DNA from: Blastopirellula sediminis | GTDB lineage: Bacteria; Planctomycetota; Planctomycetia; Pirellulales; Pirellulaceae | Assembly (NCBI RefSeq): GCF_020966755.1 | Contig: NZ_JAJKFT010000010.1 | Location: 3,564,284 to 3,628,283 of the forward strand | Reading direction: 5' to 3' | Length of the DNA stretch: 64,000 bases | Shown here: positions 43,865 to 53,168 of the stretch, piece after piece | Layout: every line of letters begins with the position of its first letter | Numbering within the stretch: the first letter of the stretch is position 1 | Notes under the pieces: generated by a model | The model's input: the letters and a program-made list of their open reading frames with translations, nothing else | What the model was told of the DNA's origin: nothing | The model's database searches: none | Made by a program: the position numbers and the translations under genes

Positions 43865-45784
43865 ATGCACAAGATCCTTTCGCAAATTGAATCCCCCGCC
43901 GATCTCAATGGTCTTTCCAACGAGCAGTTGGAGCAATTGGCCGCTGAGATTCGGGACGTGCTTTGCAGCTTGGTGGCGACCCGTACGGCCCACTTTGCGT
44001 CGAACCTGGGCGTGGTCGAACTTTCGATTGCGCTGCACCGGACCTTCGACTTCAGCCGCGATCGACTGATCTGGGACACCGGGCACCAAATCTATCCGCA
44101 CAAATTGCTGACCGGCCGCTACGATGAGTTCGGCACGATCCGGACCGCCGGCGGTTTGATGGGCTATCCCAATCCGGTCGAAAGCGAATACGACCTGTTC
44201 GTCACCGGGCATGCCGGCTCGAGCGTCTCGACGATGCTCGGCCTCCGAAGCGGCGACGATCTCCAAGGCGACAAGGATCGTCACGCGGTCGCGGTGATCG
44301 GCGACGGAGCGTTTCCTTCCGGGATCGTCTTCGAGGCGCTCAACAACGCCGGCGGGATGAACGCCAACCTGCTGGTGATTTTAAACGACAACAAGATGTC
44401 GATCTGCCCGCGCGTCGGCGGCGTGGCTGACTACTTCGACCGGTTGCGGATGAATCCGTTCTACACCGGCGTGAAGAGCGAAGTTCTCAAAATCCTGAAC
44501 CATGTGCCGCTGCTCGGCGATCCGGCCGAACGCTTGCTGGCCCAATGCAAAGAGGCGGTGAAAGCTGGCCTGCACGGCGGGATGCTGTTCGAGGAACTTG
44601 GCTTCAGCTACATCGGCCCGATCGACGGCCACAACATCAGCCTGCTCCGCAAATATCTGGAGATGGTCAAAACCTTGCCCGGTCCGGTGCTGCTGCACGT
44701 CGTGACCGAAAAAGGACATGGCTATCAACCGGCCGCCGCCGATCCGGTCTTCTTCCACACTCCGCCGGCGTTCATCGACGACAACGGCACCGTCGTGCCG
44801 AAGAAGTCCGGCGGCGCGAAAGCGTATACCAACTACGCTCGTGACGCGATTGCCGAAGAGATGCGGAAGTCGGAAAAGGTGACCGTCCTCACCGCGGCAA
44901 TGTGCCAAGGGACCAAGATGGAGCCGGTTCGGGATGAGTTCCCGCATCGCTTCTTCGACGTCGGCATTTGCGAATCGCACGCCGTGGCGTTCGCCGCTGG
45001 TCAGGCGAAGACTGGGCTCCGTCCGATCGTCAACATTTACAGCACGTTCCTGCAGCGCAGCTTCGACCAGATCTTCCAAGAGGTCGCCCTGCAAGACTTG
45101 CCGGTCGTTTTCACGATGGATCGCGCCGGTTTGACGGCGGCCGATGGTCCGACCCATCACGGCTCGTACGACATCGGTTACATGCGGCTGTTCCCGAACA
45201 TGATCGTCATGGCGCCGGGCGACGCGGAAGAAGTGGGCGAAATGCTCGCCTTCGCGCTGGAGCAAAACCATCCGGCGGCGATTCGATATCCGAAGACGAA
45301 CGCCGAAACGGTTCAGCGCAAACGGACCCCGATGGAACTGGGCAAAGCCGAAGTTCTCTCGACTGGCGCCGATGGCACGATCATCTGCTACGGCGCTCAA
45401 CTGGCCGACGCACAGCGTGCCGTCGAACAGCTAAAGAGCGAAGGTCTGCACGTCGGGCTGATCAATGCCCGCTTCTGCAAGCCGATCGACCGCCAAACGA
45501 TCGTCGGCGCCGTGAAGAATTCGCCGTTCGTCGTGACGGTGGAAGAAAACGCCTTGATGACCGGCTTCGGCAGTGCCGTTTTGGAAGCGTGTGCGGACGA
45601 AGGAGTCGACGCCAGCCGTGTGAAACGACTCGGGATTCCGGACACGTTCATCGACCATGGCGATCGCGAAGAGCGCCTAGCCGAGATCTTCCTGACGACC
45701 GACGGAATCGCCCTGACTTGCCGCGAAATGGCGGCAAAGACCAGTGCGTTGCACGGCGATGATTCGCTGACCGCGGGGCTGTAG
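43865..45784 (+). CDS. dxs: 1-deoxy-D-xylulose-5-phosphate synthase
   Basis: A 639-residue thiamine-diphosphate enzyme making DXP from pyruvate and glyceraldehyde-3-phosphate, first step of the MEP isoprenoid pathway. Signatures: WDTGHQIYPHKLLTGR, the TPP motif IGDGAFPSGIVFEALNNAGG ending NDNKMSI, LFEELGFSYIGPIDGHN, VTEKGHGYQPA, FDVGICESHAVAFAAG, VFTMDRAGLTAADGPTHHGSYDIGYM and AIRYPKTNAET. The C-terminal transketolase domain is complete. Last gene of the xseA-xseB-ispA-dxs operon, with a strong terminator after it. Confidence 0.96.
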   Translation: MHKILSQIESPADLNGLSNEQLEQLAAEIRDVLCSLVATRTAHFASNLGVVELSIALHRTFDFSRDRLIWDTGHQIYPHKLLTGRYDEFGTIRTAGGLMGYPNPVESEYDLFVTGHAGSSVSTMLGLRSGDDLQGDKDRHAVAVIGDGAFPSGIVFEALNNAGGMNANLLVILNDNKMSICPRVGGVADYFDRLRMNPFYTGVKSEVLKILNHVPLLGDPAERLLAQCKEAVKAGLHGGMLFEELGFSYIGPIDGHNISLLRKYLEMVKTLPGPVLLHVVTEKGHGYQPAAADPVFFHTPPAFIDDNGTVVPKKSGGAKAYTNYARDAIAEEMRKSEKVTVLTAAMCQGTKMEPVRDEFPHRFFDVGICESHAVAFAAGQAKTGLRPIVNIYSTFLQRSFDQIFQEVALQDLPVVFTMDRAGLTAADGPTHHGSYDIGYMRLFPNMIVMAPGDAEEVGEMLAFALEQNHPAAIRYPKTNAETVQRKRTPMELGKAEVLSTGADGTIICYGAQLADAQRAVEQLKSEGLHVGLINARFCKPIDRQTIVGAVKNSPFVVTVEENALMTGFGSAVLEACADEGVDASRVKRLGIPDTFIDHGDREERLAEIFLTTDGIALTCREMAAKTSALHGDDSLTAGL

Positions 45785-45835
45785 AGCCGTAGGGTGCGTC
45801 GAGACGGATCGTAACGCGGATTGAAGTAAATCAAG

Positions 45836-45868
45836 AATGCCGAAGCTTAGGGTTTCGGCATTTTTTTT
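45836..45868 (+). terminator. dxs operon terminator
   Basis: AATGCCGAA and TTCGGCATT form a nine-pair stem with a nine-base loop, followed by a run of eight T in total. A copy of the dispersed arm repeat starts eight bases later. Confidence 0.85.
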
Positions 45869-45875
45869 GTGGTGA

Positions 45876-45906
45876 CCGCATTCCCTCGCTTGCGCTGCGG
45901 GCTAGT
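45876..45906. repeat. Single arm of the dispersed CCCTCGCTTGCGC repeat
   Basis: The 31 bases are the same as the right arm at 1836-1866, in the same orientation, with no mismatch that I can see. No facing partner arm is present. As at 1726-1866, the arm sits beside a terminator hairpin between convergent genes. Confidence 0.8.
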
Positions 45907-45927
45907 GTTGCGGGAGTTCGCGATTGG

Positions 45928-46476
45928 TTACTCCACCATCATCTCCCCAATCGCCACATCGTCATACGGGTTTTGATCCCCTTCATCTTTGTGCGATGTG
46001 AAGCGAATCGTCCGAACCCCTTCGATCGGCTTTCGCGGGCGAACTTCCATGTCAAGACGCTCTCCCCCGACTTCATCGTCGCGCTGGTAGAGGACTTCTC
46101 CCTTCGCGTTTAGTAGTTCGAGCCGACCGACCAGAATCGTGTAGCCGATTTGCCAGGGAGGTTCTCGGTTAGCGAGGATCGTCACGCGGCGGACGGTGAC
46201 GTCTTGGGGGAACTCCACGGCGACCCATGGTTTCGTGCCGAAAGCGGCGGCGTCTCTACGAGCGGTGAACCAGCTTTTGTATGGGTTCTGATCGAACGCC
46301 AATTCCGGGCCCCAGGTCGGCCAGAAGGTGCTGCACGAGAATTTCAGCTTCCCCTGAAATTCCTTGATCAGCCCGTTGCTGTTGTCGGTCAGCGGTTTGG
46401 CGGCGTCGTCGGCCGCCAACAGAATTGGTGCGCTGGCGAAGCAAATCATCGTCAGGCAGAGAGGGAGCATGCGCAT
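45928..46476 (-). CDS. Secreted discoidin/galactose-binding-like protein
   Basis: A 182-residue protein with a signal peptide of about 20 residues (LPLCLTMICFASAPILLAAD). The mature part reads like a single F5/8 type C or NPCBM-like beta-sandwich: PELAFDQNPYKSWFTARRD, KPWVAVEFPQDVTVRRVTILAN, then GRLELLNAKGEVLYQRD and GVRTIRFTSHKDEGDQNPYDDVAIGEMMV. Such domains bind carbohydrate or other ligands. No catalytic domain is attached. Family assignment is by pattern only. Confidence 0.65.
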   Translation of the reverse strand: MRMLPLCLTMICFASAPILLAADDAAKPLTDNSNGLIKEFQGKLKFSCSTFWPTWGPELAFDQNPYKSWFTARRDAAAFGTKPWVAVEFPQDVTVRRVTILANREPPWQIGYTILVGRLELLNAKGEVLYQRDDEVGGERLDMEVRPRKPIEGVRTIRFTSHKDEGDQNPYDDVAIGEMMVE

Positions 46477-46534
46477 AAGAGGGCTCCTGTTTGCGAGGAG
46501 AACTTGATTGGATTGCCCTTTCTTCTAGTAGGAC

Positions 46535-46568
46535 GAAAAAGAGCCCAGGCTCGTTTTGCCTGGGCTCT
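46535..46568 (-). terminator. Terminator of the minus-strand hypothetical gene
   Basis: AGAGCCCAGGC and GCCTGGGCTCT form an eleven-pair stem with a seven-base loop. On the minus strand it is followed by five T. It lies 110 bases after the gene that stops at 46678. Confidence 0.75.
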
Positions 46569-46677
46569 GAGAATTTGTGCATACTTGCCAAAAACAACGG
46601 GCCGGCAATTCGCTCGATCGACCTGGGAGTCGACGGTGTTATCGCGCGGCGACGCCAAACTTGGGGGCGATCAACGA

Positions 46678-47247
46678 CTACTGCGGCTGGACCGCTTTCG
46701 CCCGTTTGGCGATGAGGAATTCCAGAACTTTGAGATGCGGCTTCTGGGTCGCGCTGATGACCAGCGATAGATTGGTGTCGAAGGGTGCGACTTCGAATTC
46801 ACTGGCGTCAATATTCGCGAAACACTCTTGTTTCACTTCCTTCGCCAAGTCATGCAGACGCTTGCCTGAATTATCAACCAGACGTCCATCCGCAGAGGTG
46901 AGCAAGTCCTGGACGTTATAAACGCAGGCATACCGTCGCTCGGCGGAACGCCGCGGCGCGGCAATCTTGGGCATCGGCATGAAATAGAAGCGTTTCAGCA
47001 GCGTGAGATTCCCTTCGACGGCGGTCTCGACGTTCGACCGCATTTTGACGATCAACACGCCGTCGGGTCCAAACTTGGCGACCGCGCCGCGGGCGACGAC
47101 TTCGGCCATTTGCCAATCCTTCGCCTTCAGGTAGTGCTGAAAGAGTTCCAGAGTTCGCTCTTCCGGCGTCGACGTCTCTACGGCGTGCGCCGCGCTGGCG
47201 GAGAACAAGGCGGTCAGGGCCAGTACGAGAAGCGTTGAAAGTTTCAA
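46678..47247 (-). CDS. Secreted hypothetical protein
   Basis: A 189-residue protein. I choose TTG 47247, since GTGGGAG lies nine bases upstream and the product then opens on a classical signal peptide (LKLSTLLVLALTALFSASAAHA). An ATG eight codons earlier is the alternative and would put the ribosome site inside the gene. The mature part starts with an alpha-helical segment (TLELFQHYLKAKDWQMAEVV), followed by a beta-rich part ending KPHLKVLEFLIAKRAK. No family is recognised. A strong terminator follows. FkbM methyltransferase lies just upstream on the same strand. Confidence 0.6.
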   Translation of the reverse strand: MKLSTLLVLALTALFSASAAHAVETSTPEERTLELFQHYLKAKDWQMAEVVARGAVAKFGPDGVLIVKMRSNVETAVEGNLTLLKRFYFMPMPKIAAPRRSAERRYACVYNVQDLLTSADGRLVDNSGKRLHDLAKEVKQECFANIDASEFEVAPFDTNLSLVISATQKPHLKVLEFLIAKRAKAVQPQ

Positions 47248-47289
47248 TCGTGTTGACTCCCACCTACACACGGTCTGGAAATCGGGAGG

Positions 47290-48360
47290 CTAAGCCGCCT
47301 TTTGCTCGATTTTGAGCGGCAGACCAGGATACATTTCCAAGATCTTCGGATGCTGGATGCACAATTCAGTGAACAGATTCAATAGGTTCTGCCCCCATCG
47401 CTTCTCCAGACGGTTCGCGCTACAGAGCGATTGGAGGATCGCTGCGAGATGTTCGCTTTTCGTGAGCGGTCCAGTGACTTTCCATGACTCGCATTGCGGC
47501 GTCGATTTGGTCGCCAGGTAGTCGACGAGAACGTTTCCTTGCGGTTCGTCCACGCTACAAGGACGAAGCTTGCTCTGCTGCGTCAGGTAGAGTTGGTAGC
47601 CCAAGGCGTTTAATTGTTTCTTCAGGCTAGTCGGAGAGTGCCCGAACTGGTTAAGCGTATGCCCGTTCGATTCCACCAGCATCGCGGGAGCGTTGGGTCG
47701 CTGCAACAGTTCTTGCATGCCGGCGATTGCGGCAGGTTCCGAGCCTTCAATATCCATTTTGACGAAGTCGACGTGATCCCAGCCGATTTCGTTAAGGATG
47801 GTCGAGACTCGTTTGGCTTCGACTTGAACCGTCGTTCTTTGGGTATCTTTTTCGTCTACGACGAATCCAAACGGCCCGTTCTCGAAAAATCGCAGCGTCG
47901 TCTCGTGATCGGATGCCGCCGACTCAATGATGGTGACGTTGGTGAAGCCGTTCGCGCGAACGCTTTCTCGCAAGAGGGCGCAGTTGAGCGGCGACGCGTC
48001 GATCGCCAGAACTTCGTAACCCTTCCAGGCCGAGAATAGCGTGAACGTTCCGACGTGCGTGCCGAGATCGACGACACGTCCCCCTTGGGGCACGGTTTCG
48101 GGGAGCAGGTCGAAGAGGCCGACTGGCTGCGCCATCCCGTCCGCAATGCTATCGGCGATCGGGTCGATGCCCCGGCGATCGGCCAGGCAGATGCGAATCG
48201 ATTCGGTGTCGGAAATCGGGTAGTCATACAAGGCGGCCGGGACCAGCTGTCCGCGCACTTCGAGCGTGACCGGTTCCGGCGGCGTCAGCTCAGGCCGATA
48301 GATCCGCAAGAAACTCGCTACCTTGGGCGCGAGCGACGCGAATCCCTTTCTCAGCCCCAT
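47290..48360 (-). CDS. FkbM-family SAM-dependent methyltransferase
   Basis: A 356-residue protein with AGGAGG before the ATG. The SAM-binding core is clear: VVDLGTHVGTFTLFSAWKGYEVLAIDASPLNCALLRESVRANG (motif I and the acidic motif II), and VDFVKMDIEGSEPAAIAGM, the FkbM signature. The first 95 residues and the last 110 have no assigned domain. FkbM enzymes O-methylate sugars or small molecules, often in surface glycan clusters. No glycan genes lie next to it, so the substrate is unknown. Confidence 0.85.
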   Translation of the reverse strand: MGLRKGFASLAPKVASFLRIYRPELTPPEPVTLEVRGQLVPAALYDYPISDTESIRICLADRRGIDPIADSIADGMAQPVGLFDLLPETVPQGGRVVDLGTHVGTFTLFSAWKGYEVLAIDASPLNCALLRESVRANGFTNVTIIESAASDHETTLRFFENGPFGFVVDEKDTQRTTVQVEAKRVSTILNEIGWDHVDFVKMDIEGSEPAAIAGMQELLQRPNAPAMLVESNGHTLNQFGHSPTSLKKQLNALGYQLYLTQQSKLRPCSVDEPQGNVLVDYLATKSTPQCESWKVTGPLTKSEHLAAILQSLCSANRLEKRWGQNLLNLFTELCIQHPKILEMYPGLPLKIEQKAA

Positions 48361-48720
48361 CCCGATCCTCCTGCACGACTTCGTTCAAACCCCTTCGTGG
48401 GATTGTGGGCGGATTCTAGGAATTCGATTCAGTTGGGTCAATGTGAAAACGCATCCTAGCGAGGGGGAATGCTTGCACTCGGCGGACGCGTAAGTCGAGG
48501 TCGAATTGGACGCTATAGCGCCGCGAGATCGTCGCGGAACAGCAACTCTTAAGGTTTATTATTTGCGCTTAGCATACGCGTAAAAGCTCTTGCGCAACGC
48601 GTAAAATCTCATTCATCTGTCGGTGTGACGCGCTAGAATTAAATTGTGATCTTTTGGAAAAGAATCGCAGTTTCATCATCGCCGTATCGTCATACTTCTT
48701 TGCTCGGGAGGGCCTGCCCT
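48361..48720. promoter_or_regulatory. Intergenic region with direct repeats upstream of the DUF1559 gene
   Basis: About 360 bases without a gene. The ten-base word ACGCGTAAAA occurs at 48577-48586 and 48598-48607, 21 bases apart, which places both on the same DNA face. TTGCGC precedes each copy (48564 and 48591). This arrangement is that of an operator for a dimeric regulator or of promoter elements for the DUF1559 gene at 48721. Confidence 0.4.
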
Positions 48721-49704
48721 ATGTCACATTTACGCGGTACTCGTCGGGGTTTTACGCTTGTAGAACTTCTTGTCGTGATCGCCATCATCGGCGTCTTGAT
48801 CGCCCTGCTCTTGCCGGCGGTGCAACAGGCGCGCGAAGCGGCTCGCCGAATGCAATGCACCAACAACATGAAGCAAATGGGGTTAGCGGTGCATAACTTT
48901 CACGACACTTACAACGGCTTGCCCCCGTCGGTCAGCTATCAATGGGGACACACTACCTGGTCGTTTTTGCTGCCGTATCTGGAACAAGGAGCGCTCTACG
49001 ACCAAATGGACATTCGTATCTGGCCGGAAGCGGACGACTCGTCGCAAGGGGTGACCAACAACCGCGCCGTCTTCGCCCAGGAAGGCGCCAAGAACATTAC
49101 CCCTTACATGTGTCCGTCGCGGCCGAAACGCGAATCGGGCAAGTCGGTCGCCGGGATGACGTTTGGCGCCTACGACTACACGATTCTGGCCTACAGCGAA
49201 ACGCGAACCGGATGGGACGAATTCTCATTCTGGATCAACCTGGATGACCAAAGTCAGGCCCTGCGGATGGCCCGCACCACTCCGGGCGCTTGGCCGTTGG
49301 CGATCTCCGGTTGGTCGCCGCGCGATACGTTCAGCCGCGTCACCGACGGGCTCAGCAACACCGCGATCTTCTCCGAAAAACATGTCCCGGTGAGCAAGAT
49401 CGGCAAGTGCTGCAGCTCGGCCAATGGCGAAACCGACGGCTTTTTCTTCTTCAACGGTCCGTGGGAAGACCGTGAAGTGATGGCGGCCGGTCCGGTCAAA
49501 AATCGTCCTTTGGCGAGAGGTCCGCAGCATGTCGTGACCGACGTCGTTGCACCCGGAAACCCGACAGTCGGCAGTTGGCACTCCGGCGTGGTGAACTTCC
49601 TGCTGACCGATGGTTCGGTTCGCGGACTTCCGCTGACCGTTGACCAGACGGCGCTCCACAACCTGGTTCGCTGCAACGATGGACAAGTGGTAACGCTCCC
49701 GTAG
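48721..49704 (+). CDS. DUF1559 prepilin-type N-terminal protein
   Basis: A 327-residue protein. The ATG at 48721 has GGAGGG eight bases upstream. It opens with the type IV pilin-like signal [20 protein letters not shown] (cleavage after Gly, then a hydrophobic helix), followed by [27 protein letters not shown], the mark of planctomycete DUF1559 proteins. The C-terminal part has [19 protein letters not shown], also typical. The family is greatly expanded in planctomycetes and is thought to form pilus-like or surface structures. A small lipoprotein gene follows, the usual pairing. Confidence 0.93.
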   Translation: MSHLRGTRRGFTLVELLVVIAIIGVLIALLLPAVQQAREAARRMQCTNNMKQMGLAVHNFHDTYNGLPPSVSYQWGHTTWSFLLPYLEQGALYDQMDIRIWPEADDSSQGVTNNRAVFAQEGAKNITPYMCPSRPKRESGKSVAGMTFGAYDYTILAYSETRTGWDEFSFWINLDDQSQALRMARTTPGAWPLAISGWSPRDTFSRVTDGLSNTAIFSEKHVPVSKIGKCCSSANGETDGFFFFNGPWEDREVMAAGPVKNRPLARGPQHVVTDVVAPGNPTVGSWHSGVVNFLLTDGSVRGLPLTVDQTALHNLVRCNDGQVVTLP

Positions 49705-49741
49705 CCCTGTTGACGGCGATCGTTCGCCAAGGAATCCAACT

Positions 49742-50203
49742 ATGAAAAAAACAATCGCACTCTTCGCCGTTTACCTGCTCGCTGCGGCGAGCGGCTGCGG
49801 CTCCCAGACTAGCTCCGTGACCGGCATGATTACGCTATCCAATGGCTCGCCGGTCACACGCGGCCGCATTATTTTCACTTCGCCTGAGCTTCAGGTGAGC
49901 GCCAACGGAAGCATTGAGTCAGACGGCTCGTACCAACTGTCGACGTATGATCTGAACGATGGAACGCTGCCCGGTAACTACGTAGTCACCGTCGTCGCGA
50001 TGGAACCCGACAATCGACAGTTGGTGGGGGAAGAGCTGTCGACCAAAGATCGCGCGATGGGACGCTCGGCGACTCGCCGCGTCGGCGCCGAGCCGAAATC
50101 AATCGTCGCCCTGAAGTACAGCAATCCGAACACATCGGGCCTGACTGCCGAAGTCACTCGAGGATCGTGCAAAATCGATTTCGTCCTCGATCCCCTGAAA
50201 TAG
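49742..50203 (+). CDS. Small lipoprotein with carboxypeptidase-regulatory-like fold
   Basis: A 153-residue lipoprotein with signal peptide and lipobox ASGC (about residues 16-19). The mature part resembles a transthyretin-like beta-sandwich: VTGMITLSNGSPVTRGRIIF, then SIESDGSYQLSTYDLNDGTLPGNYVVTVVAME. It follows the DUF1559 gene by 37 bases; in planctomycetes such genes often sit next to each other, so co-expression is likely. Function is unknown. Confidence 0.78.
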   Translation: MKKTIALFAVYLLAAASGCGSQTSSVTGMITLSNGSPVTRGRIIFTSPELQVSANGSIESDGSYQLSTYDLNDGTLPGNYVVTVVAMEPDNRQLVGEELSTKDRAMGRSATRRVGAEPKSIVALKYSNPNTSGLTAEVTRGSCKIDFVLDPLK

Positions 50204-50416
50204 TCGCTCAGGCCCTGGGGAAAATGAGGTCGGAACCGGCGAGAGGCATACCTTAATCGCGTACGTTTAAATCGCACGGAGAACTTCAGCAAGAGCCGAC
50301 GAACCGCGCCTACGGTGACGGTTTCGTCGGTTCTGCCGTTTGTGCCTGCTGTGGCATTCGCCATTCCTGCTCGATAACGGCTTGTTTCTCCTTTTCCGGC
50401 AGCGGAAGATGGGCGT

Positions 50417-51313
50417 ATGCCAAATCTCAACCCCCCGTCGCCGTGTAAGCCCGATTGGCTTTGCGACTCCCGGAAGCCGAAGGTCATGCTGGTCGGCGCG
50501 GGCGATCGTGAGCACGTGCGCGATGAGGCGGTTCGGCTCCAAAAGTTCATTCCGCAGTACGCCGACCTGGTCCATGTCGATCTCGACTGGAAGTCGGATC
50601 TCTCGGCGATCGACGCCGATTTCGCGATTGTCCTCGGTGGCGACGGCTCGCTGTTGGCCGCGGCTCGCAGCATGGGAACGCGGCAAGTTCCCGTCGTGGG
50701 CGTCAATATGGGCAAGCTAGGATTTCTGGCGGAGTTTTCCCAGGAAGAACTGTGTGCCGAGCTGGCGAACATCTGCAGCGGCAAATGTGCGGTCATCGAG
50801 CATATGATGTTCCGCTGCCGCGTTTTCGAGGGGGAAGATCTGATTGCCGAGCAGATCGGGCTGAACGAGGCGGCGATTCTCGGCGGTCCCCCATTTCAGA
50901 TCCAGAGCATCGATCTTTACGTTGACTCAGAATTAGCTACCACCTATAACTGCGACGGTTTGATCGTCAGCACTCCGGTCGGATCGACGGCCCATAACCT
51001 TTCCGCTGGCGGGCCGATCTTGCGAGCCGACTTGCATGCCTTCGTCGTCTCGCCGATCAGTCCTCATACGCTCACCGTTCGCCCGGTGGTCGATACGGCG
51101 GAAAGAACTTACGAGATCCGCGTGACCGGCGCCGAAGCGAACCTGTCGGTCGTCGTCGACGGACGCGTCTTATTGCGTCTTACGCCGGAACTGCGAGTGG
51201 TGGTCGATCGAGCTGAACAGCGATTCAAACGAATCGCTACCGCAAGCCACAACTACTATCGAACCCTCCGCGAAAAACTGGGATGGGGAGGGAGAATCGA
51301 TCACGGCCGTTAG
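50417..51313 (+). CDS. nadK: NAD kinase
   Basis: A 298-residue ATP-dependent NAD kinase producing NADP. VLVGAGDREHV-type N-terminus, then FAIVLGGDGSLLAAARSM (GGDGS motif), VVGVNMGKLGFLAEF, GLNEAAILGG and the NAD site YNCDGLIVSTPVGSTAHNLSAGGPILRA. The usual TAY reads TAH here, a mild change. The C-terminal domain has ANLSVVVDGRVLLRLTPE. The length is normal. The next gene starts 41 bases after its stop on the same strand. Confidence 0.94.
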   Translation: MPNLNPPSPCKPDWLCDSRKPKVMLVGAGDREHVRDEAVRLQKFIPQYADLVHVDLDWKSDLSAIDADFAIVLGGDGSLLAAARSMGTRQVPVVGVNMGKLGFLAEFSQEELCAELANICSGKCAVIEHMMFRCRVFEGEDLIAEQIGLNEAAILGGPPFQIQSIDLYVDSELATTYNCDGLIVSTPVGSTAHNLSAGGPILRADLHAFVVSPISPHTLTVRPVVDTAERTYEIRVTGAEANLSVVVDGRVLLRLTPELRVVVDRAEQRFKRIATASHNYYRTLREKLGWGGRIDHGR

Positions 51314-51354
51314 GTCGTCCTTCCCGCAGCAGACATAAAGCAAGGATGTTTACG

Positions 51355-52287
51355 ATGACGCGAAATGGATTTTTCGGTCTGGTTCTGACTGGGGCGTTGT
51401 TCGCCTCGGCCGCCGTCGCCGGCGAAACGTACGAACTGAAGTACAAGCTCGCCGAAGGCGAAGTTCTCCGCAGCAAGGTAACCCACCTGGTCAATGTGAC
51501 GACCAAGATCCAAGGGAACCAGCAGACCGCCCAATCGCGGACCGTTTCGACCAAGAACTGGAAAGTCGAAAAGATCGATGACGAAGGGAACATCACCCTG
51601 GTCCACTCGATCGAAGATCTGCAGTTGTGGAACAAGGTGACCGATCGTCCGGAACAAGTCTACGACAGCACTTCGCCGGAACCCCCTTCCCCGATCTTCC
51701 AGCGGGCCGCCCAATCGGTCGGCGTGCCGCTGTCGCGTTTTACGATCAGCAAGAACGGCTTTCTGGTCGAACGCGAAGAGCTGCAGGAAAGCGCTCACGC
51801 TCCGTTCAATCAGGTGACCGTCGTGTTGCCGGCCGAGCCGGTTGAAATTGGCGCCAAATGGGATTCGCCGACCGACGTCCAGATCCGCACCTCGAAGCAG
51901 CAGCTGAAGAAGGTGAAGACTCGCCAGCTGTTCACGCTGGAGTCGGTCGTCAACGGCGTCGCCACCATCGACATGAAGACGCAGATCCTGACCCCGATCG
52001 AAAACCCGGAAATCAAGGTCGAGCTGATTCAGCAGTTGGCCAACGGCAAGGTGAAGTTCGACATCGACGCCGGCCGTGTGATTCGCCAAGACCTGGACAT
52101 GGACGAAACGGTGATCGGCTTCCAGGGAGAAGCGAGCATGATGAAGTTCCTCGGCCGCATGCAGGAAGAACTGCTGACCGAACCGCTGCAGTCCGCCGCC
52201 GCGCCGACCCCGGCCAAAGAGGAAGTTCGCACCGCCGGCGTTCCGACTCCGGCCAAACGCCCGGAAGATGCGACTGAGACCGAATAA
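51355..52287 (+). CDS. Secreted DUF6263-like protein
   Basis: A 310-residue protein. ATG 51355 has AGGA eight bases upstream, giving a signal peptide GFFGLVLTGALFASAAVAG. The mature part is beta-rich: YELKYKLAEGEVLRSKVTHLVNVTT, WKVEKIDDEGNITLVHSIEDLQL and YDSTSPEPPSPIF, as in DUF6263 proteins of planctomycetes (assignment by pattern). The C-terminal 30 residues are Pro/Ala/Thr-rich. It follows nadK closely, perhaps as an operon. A terminator follows. Function is unknown. Confidence 0.65.
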   Translation: MTRNGFFGLVLTGALFASAAVAGETYELKYKLAEGEVLRSKVTHLVNVTTKIQGNQQTAQSRTVSTKNWKVEKIDDEGNITLVHSIEDLQLWNKVTDRPEQVYDSTSPEPPSPIFQRAAQSVGVPLSRFTISKNGFLVEREELQESAHAPFNQVTVVLPAEPVEIGAKWDSPTDVQIRTSKQQLKKVKTRQLFTLESVVNGVATIDMKTQILTPIENPEIKVELIQQLANGKVKFDIDAGRVIRQDLDMDETVIGFQGEASMMKFLGRMQEELLTEPLQSAAAPTPAKEEVRTAGVPTPAKRPEDATETE

Positions 52288-52325
52288 GATTGTGTCGAAT
52301 GACGAATGTCTAAGGCAATTAATTT

Positions 52326-52349
52326 GGGGCGCTTCGGCGCCCCTTTTTT
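52326..52349 (+). terminator. Rho-independent terminator
   Basis: GGGGCGC and GCGCCCC form a seven-pair stem with a TTCG tetraloop, followed by six T. It lies 39 bases after the DUF6263-like gene. A fragment of the AATGACGAATGTC repeat lies just before it, at 52298-52310. Confidence 0.85.
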
Positions 52350-52397
52350 ATGCGCCGTGCGGATACAATACCGTTTGGCTGAAAGGTACGTGTCGGC

Positions 52398-53138
52398 ATG
52401 TTGAATTCAGAAGCGTGGTTGCCGCCAGATGATCCCGATCCATCGCAGGTCCTGGATGATGTCTTGGGGGACATTCGTAAGTCGCAATACGATGTAGCGC
52501 TGTGCAAGCTGCTTTGGTTTCATGAGCACGCTCTCGATTACAACCCACATTTAGGAAGCGTCCGTACTTCTTTTGCCGTGAGCTATTGGTTCAAACTGGG
52601 CGGATTGTACTCGCCAGCAAGAGATGCATTCTTCGCGGCGCGAGATCGGGCGGAGCAGGCCTTTAAAGACTCCCACTTTCAATGGGAGTACTTTATGGAA
52701 CTGTCAGCGTTTAATCGCCAAGCTGACGAAACTTCGCGTACGGTCGAACTCTTCAAGCATGTCGCGGAAACGGAGCCGGAGGCGGCTCATCTACTTTACA
52801 ATTTGGCGGAGCCGTATTTGATTCAAAACGAATGCTACTCGGTTTGCGCTCCCTTTTTAGAAACGTCGCAGCGTCTGGCGATGGCGGCTGATATTTACCG
52901 CTTTGAGAGTGAGTTGGAAGACGCCGAGCGGGATTCATTCAGCCCTATTCCGAAGCTCGCACGTTTTCAATACGTCAGCGAAGCGGCGACGCTCGTCGCT
53001 TTGTTAGTGAGAAACGACCGATTGGCCGATGCGAAAGCGGCTTGCGATATCGCCCTGGAAACGATTGACGATGCCCGGTTCCGTAAGGCTCTGGACAAGG
53101 CGATGAAGGGAAAGTTTCCGGCAAGTCGGCCGGAATGA
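52398..53138 (+). CDS. TPR-like hypothetical protein
   Basis: A 246-residue cytoplasmic protein without signal peptide. It is almost wholly helical. Segments VALCKLLWFHEHALDYN, GLYSPARDAFFAARDRAEQAF and ADAKAACDIALETIDDARFRKALDKAM suggest TPR-like pairs of helices. No family or catalytic motif is recognised. It converges with an RDD protein gene. Its base composition is similar to its neighbours. Confidence 0.6.
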   Translation: MLNSEAWLPPDDPDPSQVLDDVLGDIRKSQYDVALCKLLWFHEHALDYNPHLGSVRTSFAVSYWFKLGGLYSPARDAFFAARDRAEQAFKDSHFQWEYFMELSAFNRQADETSRTVELFKHVAETEPEAAHLLYNLAEPYLIQNECYSVCAPFLETSQRLAMAADIYRFESELEDAERDSFSPIPKLARFQYVSEAATLVALLVRNDRLADAKAACDIALETIDDARFRKALDKAMKGKFPASRPE

Positions 53139-53168
53139 TCCCCGAAACGGTTGGCGATTGTCGTTGAC

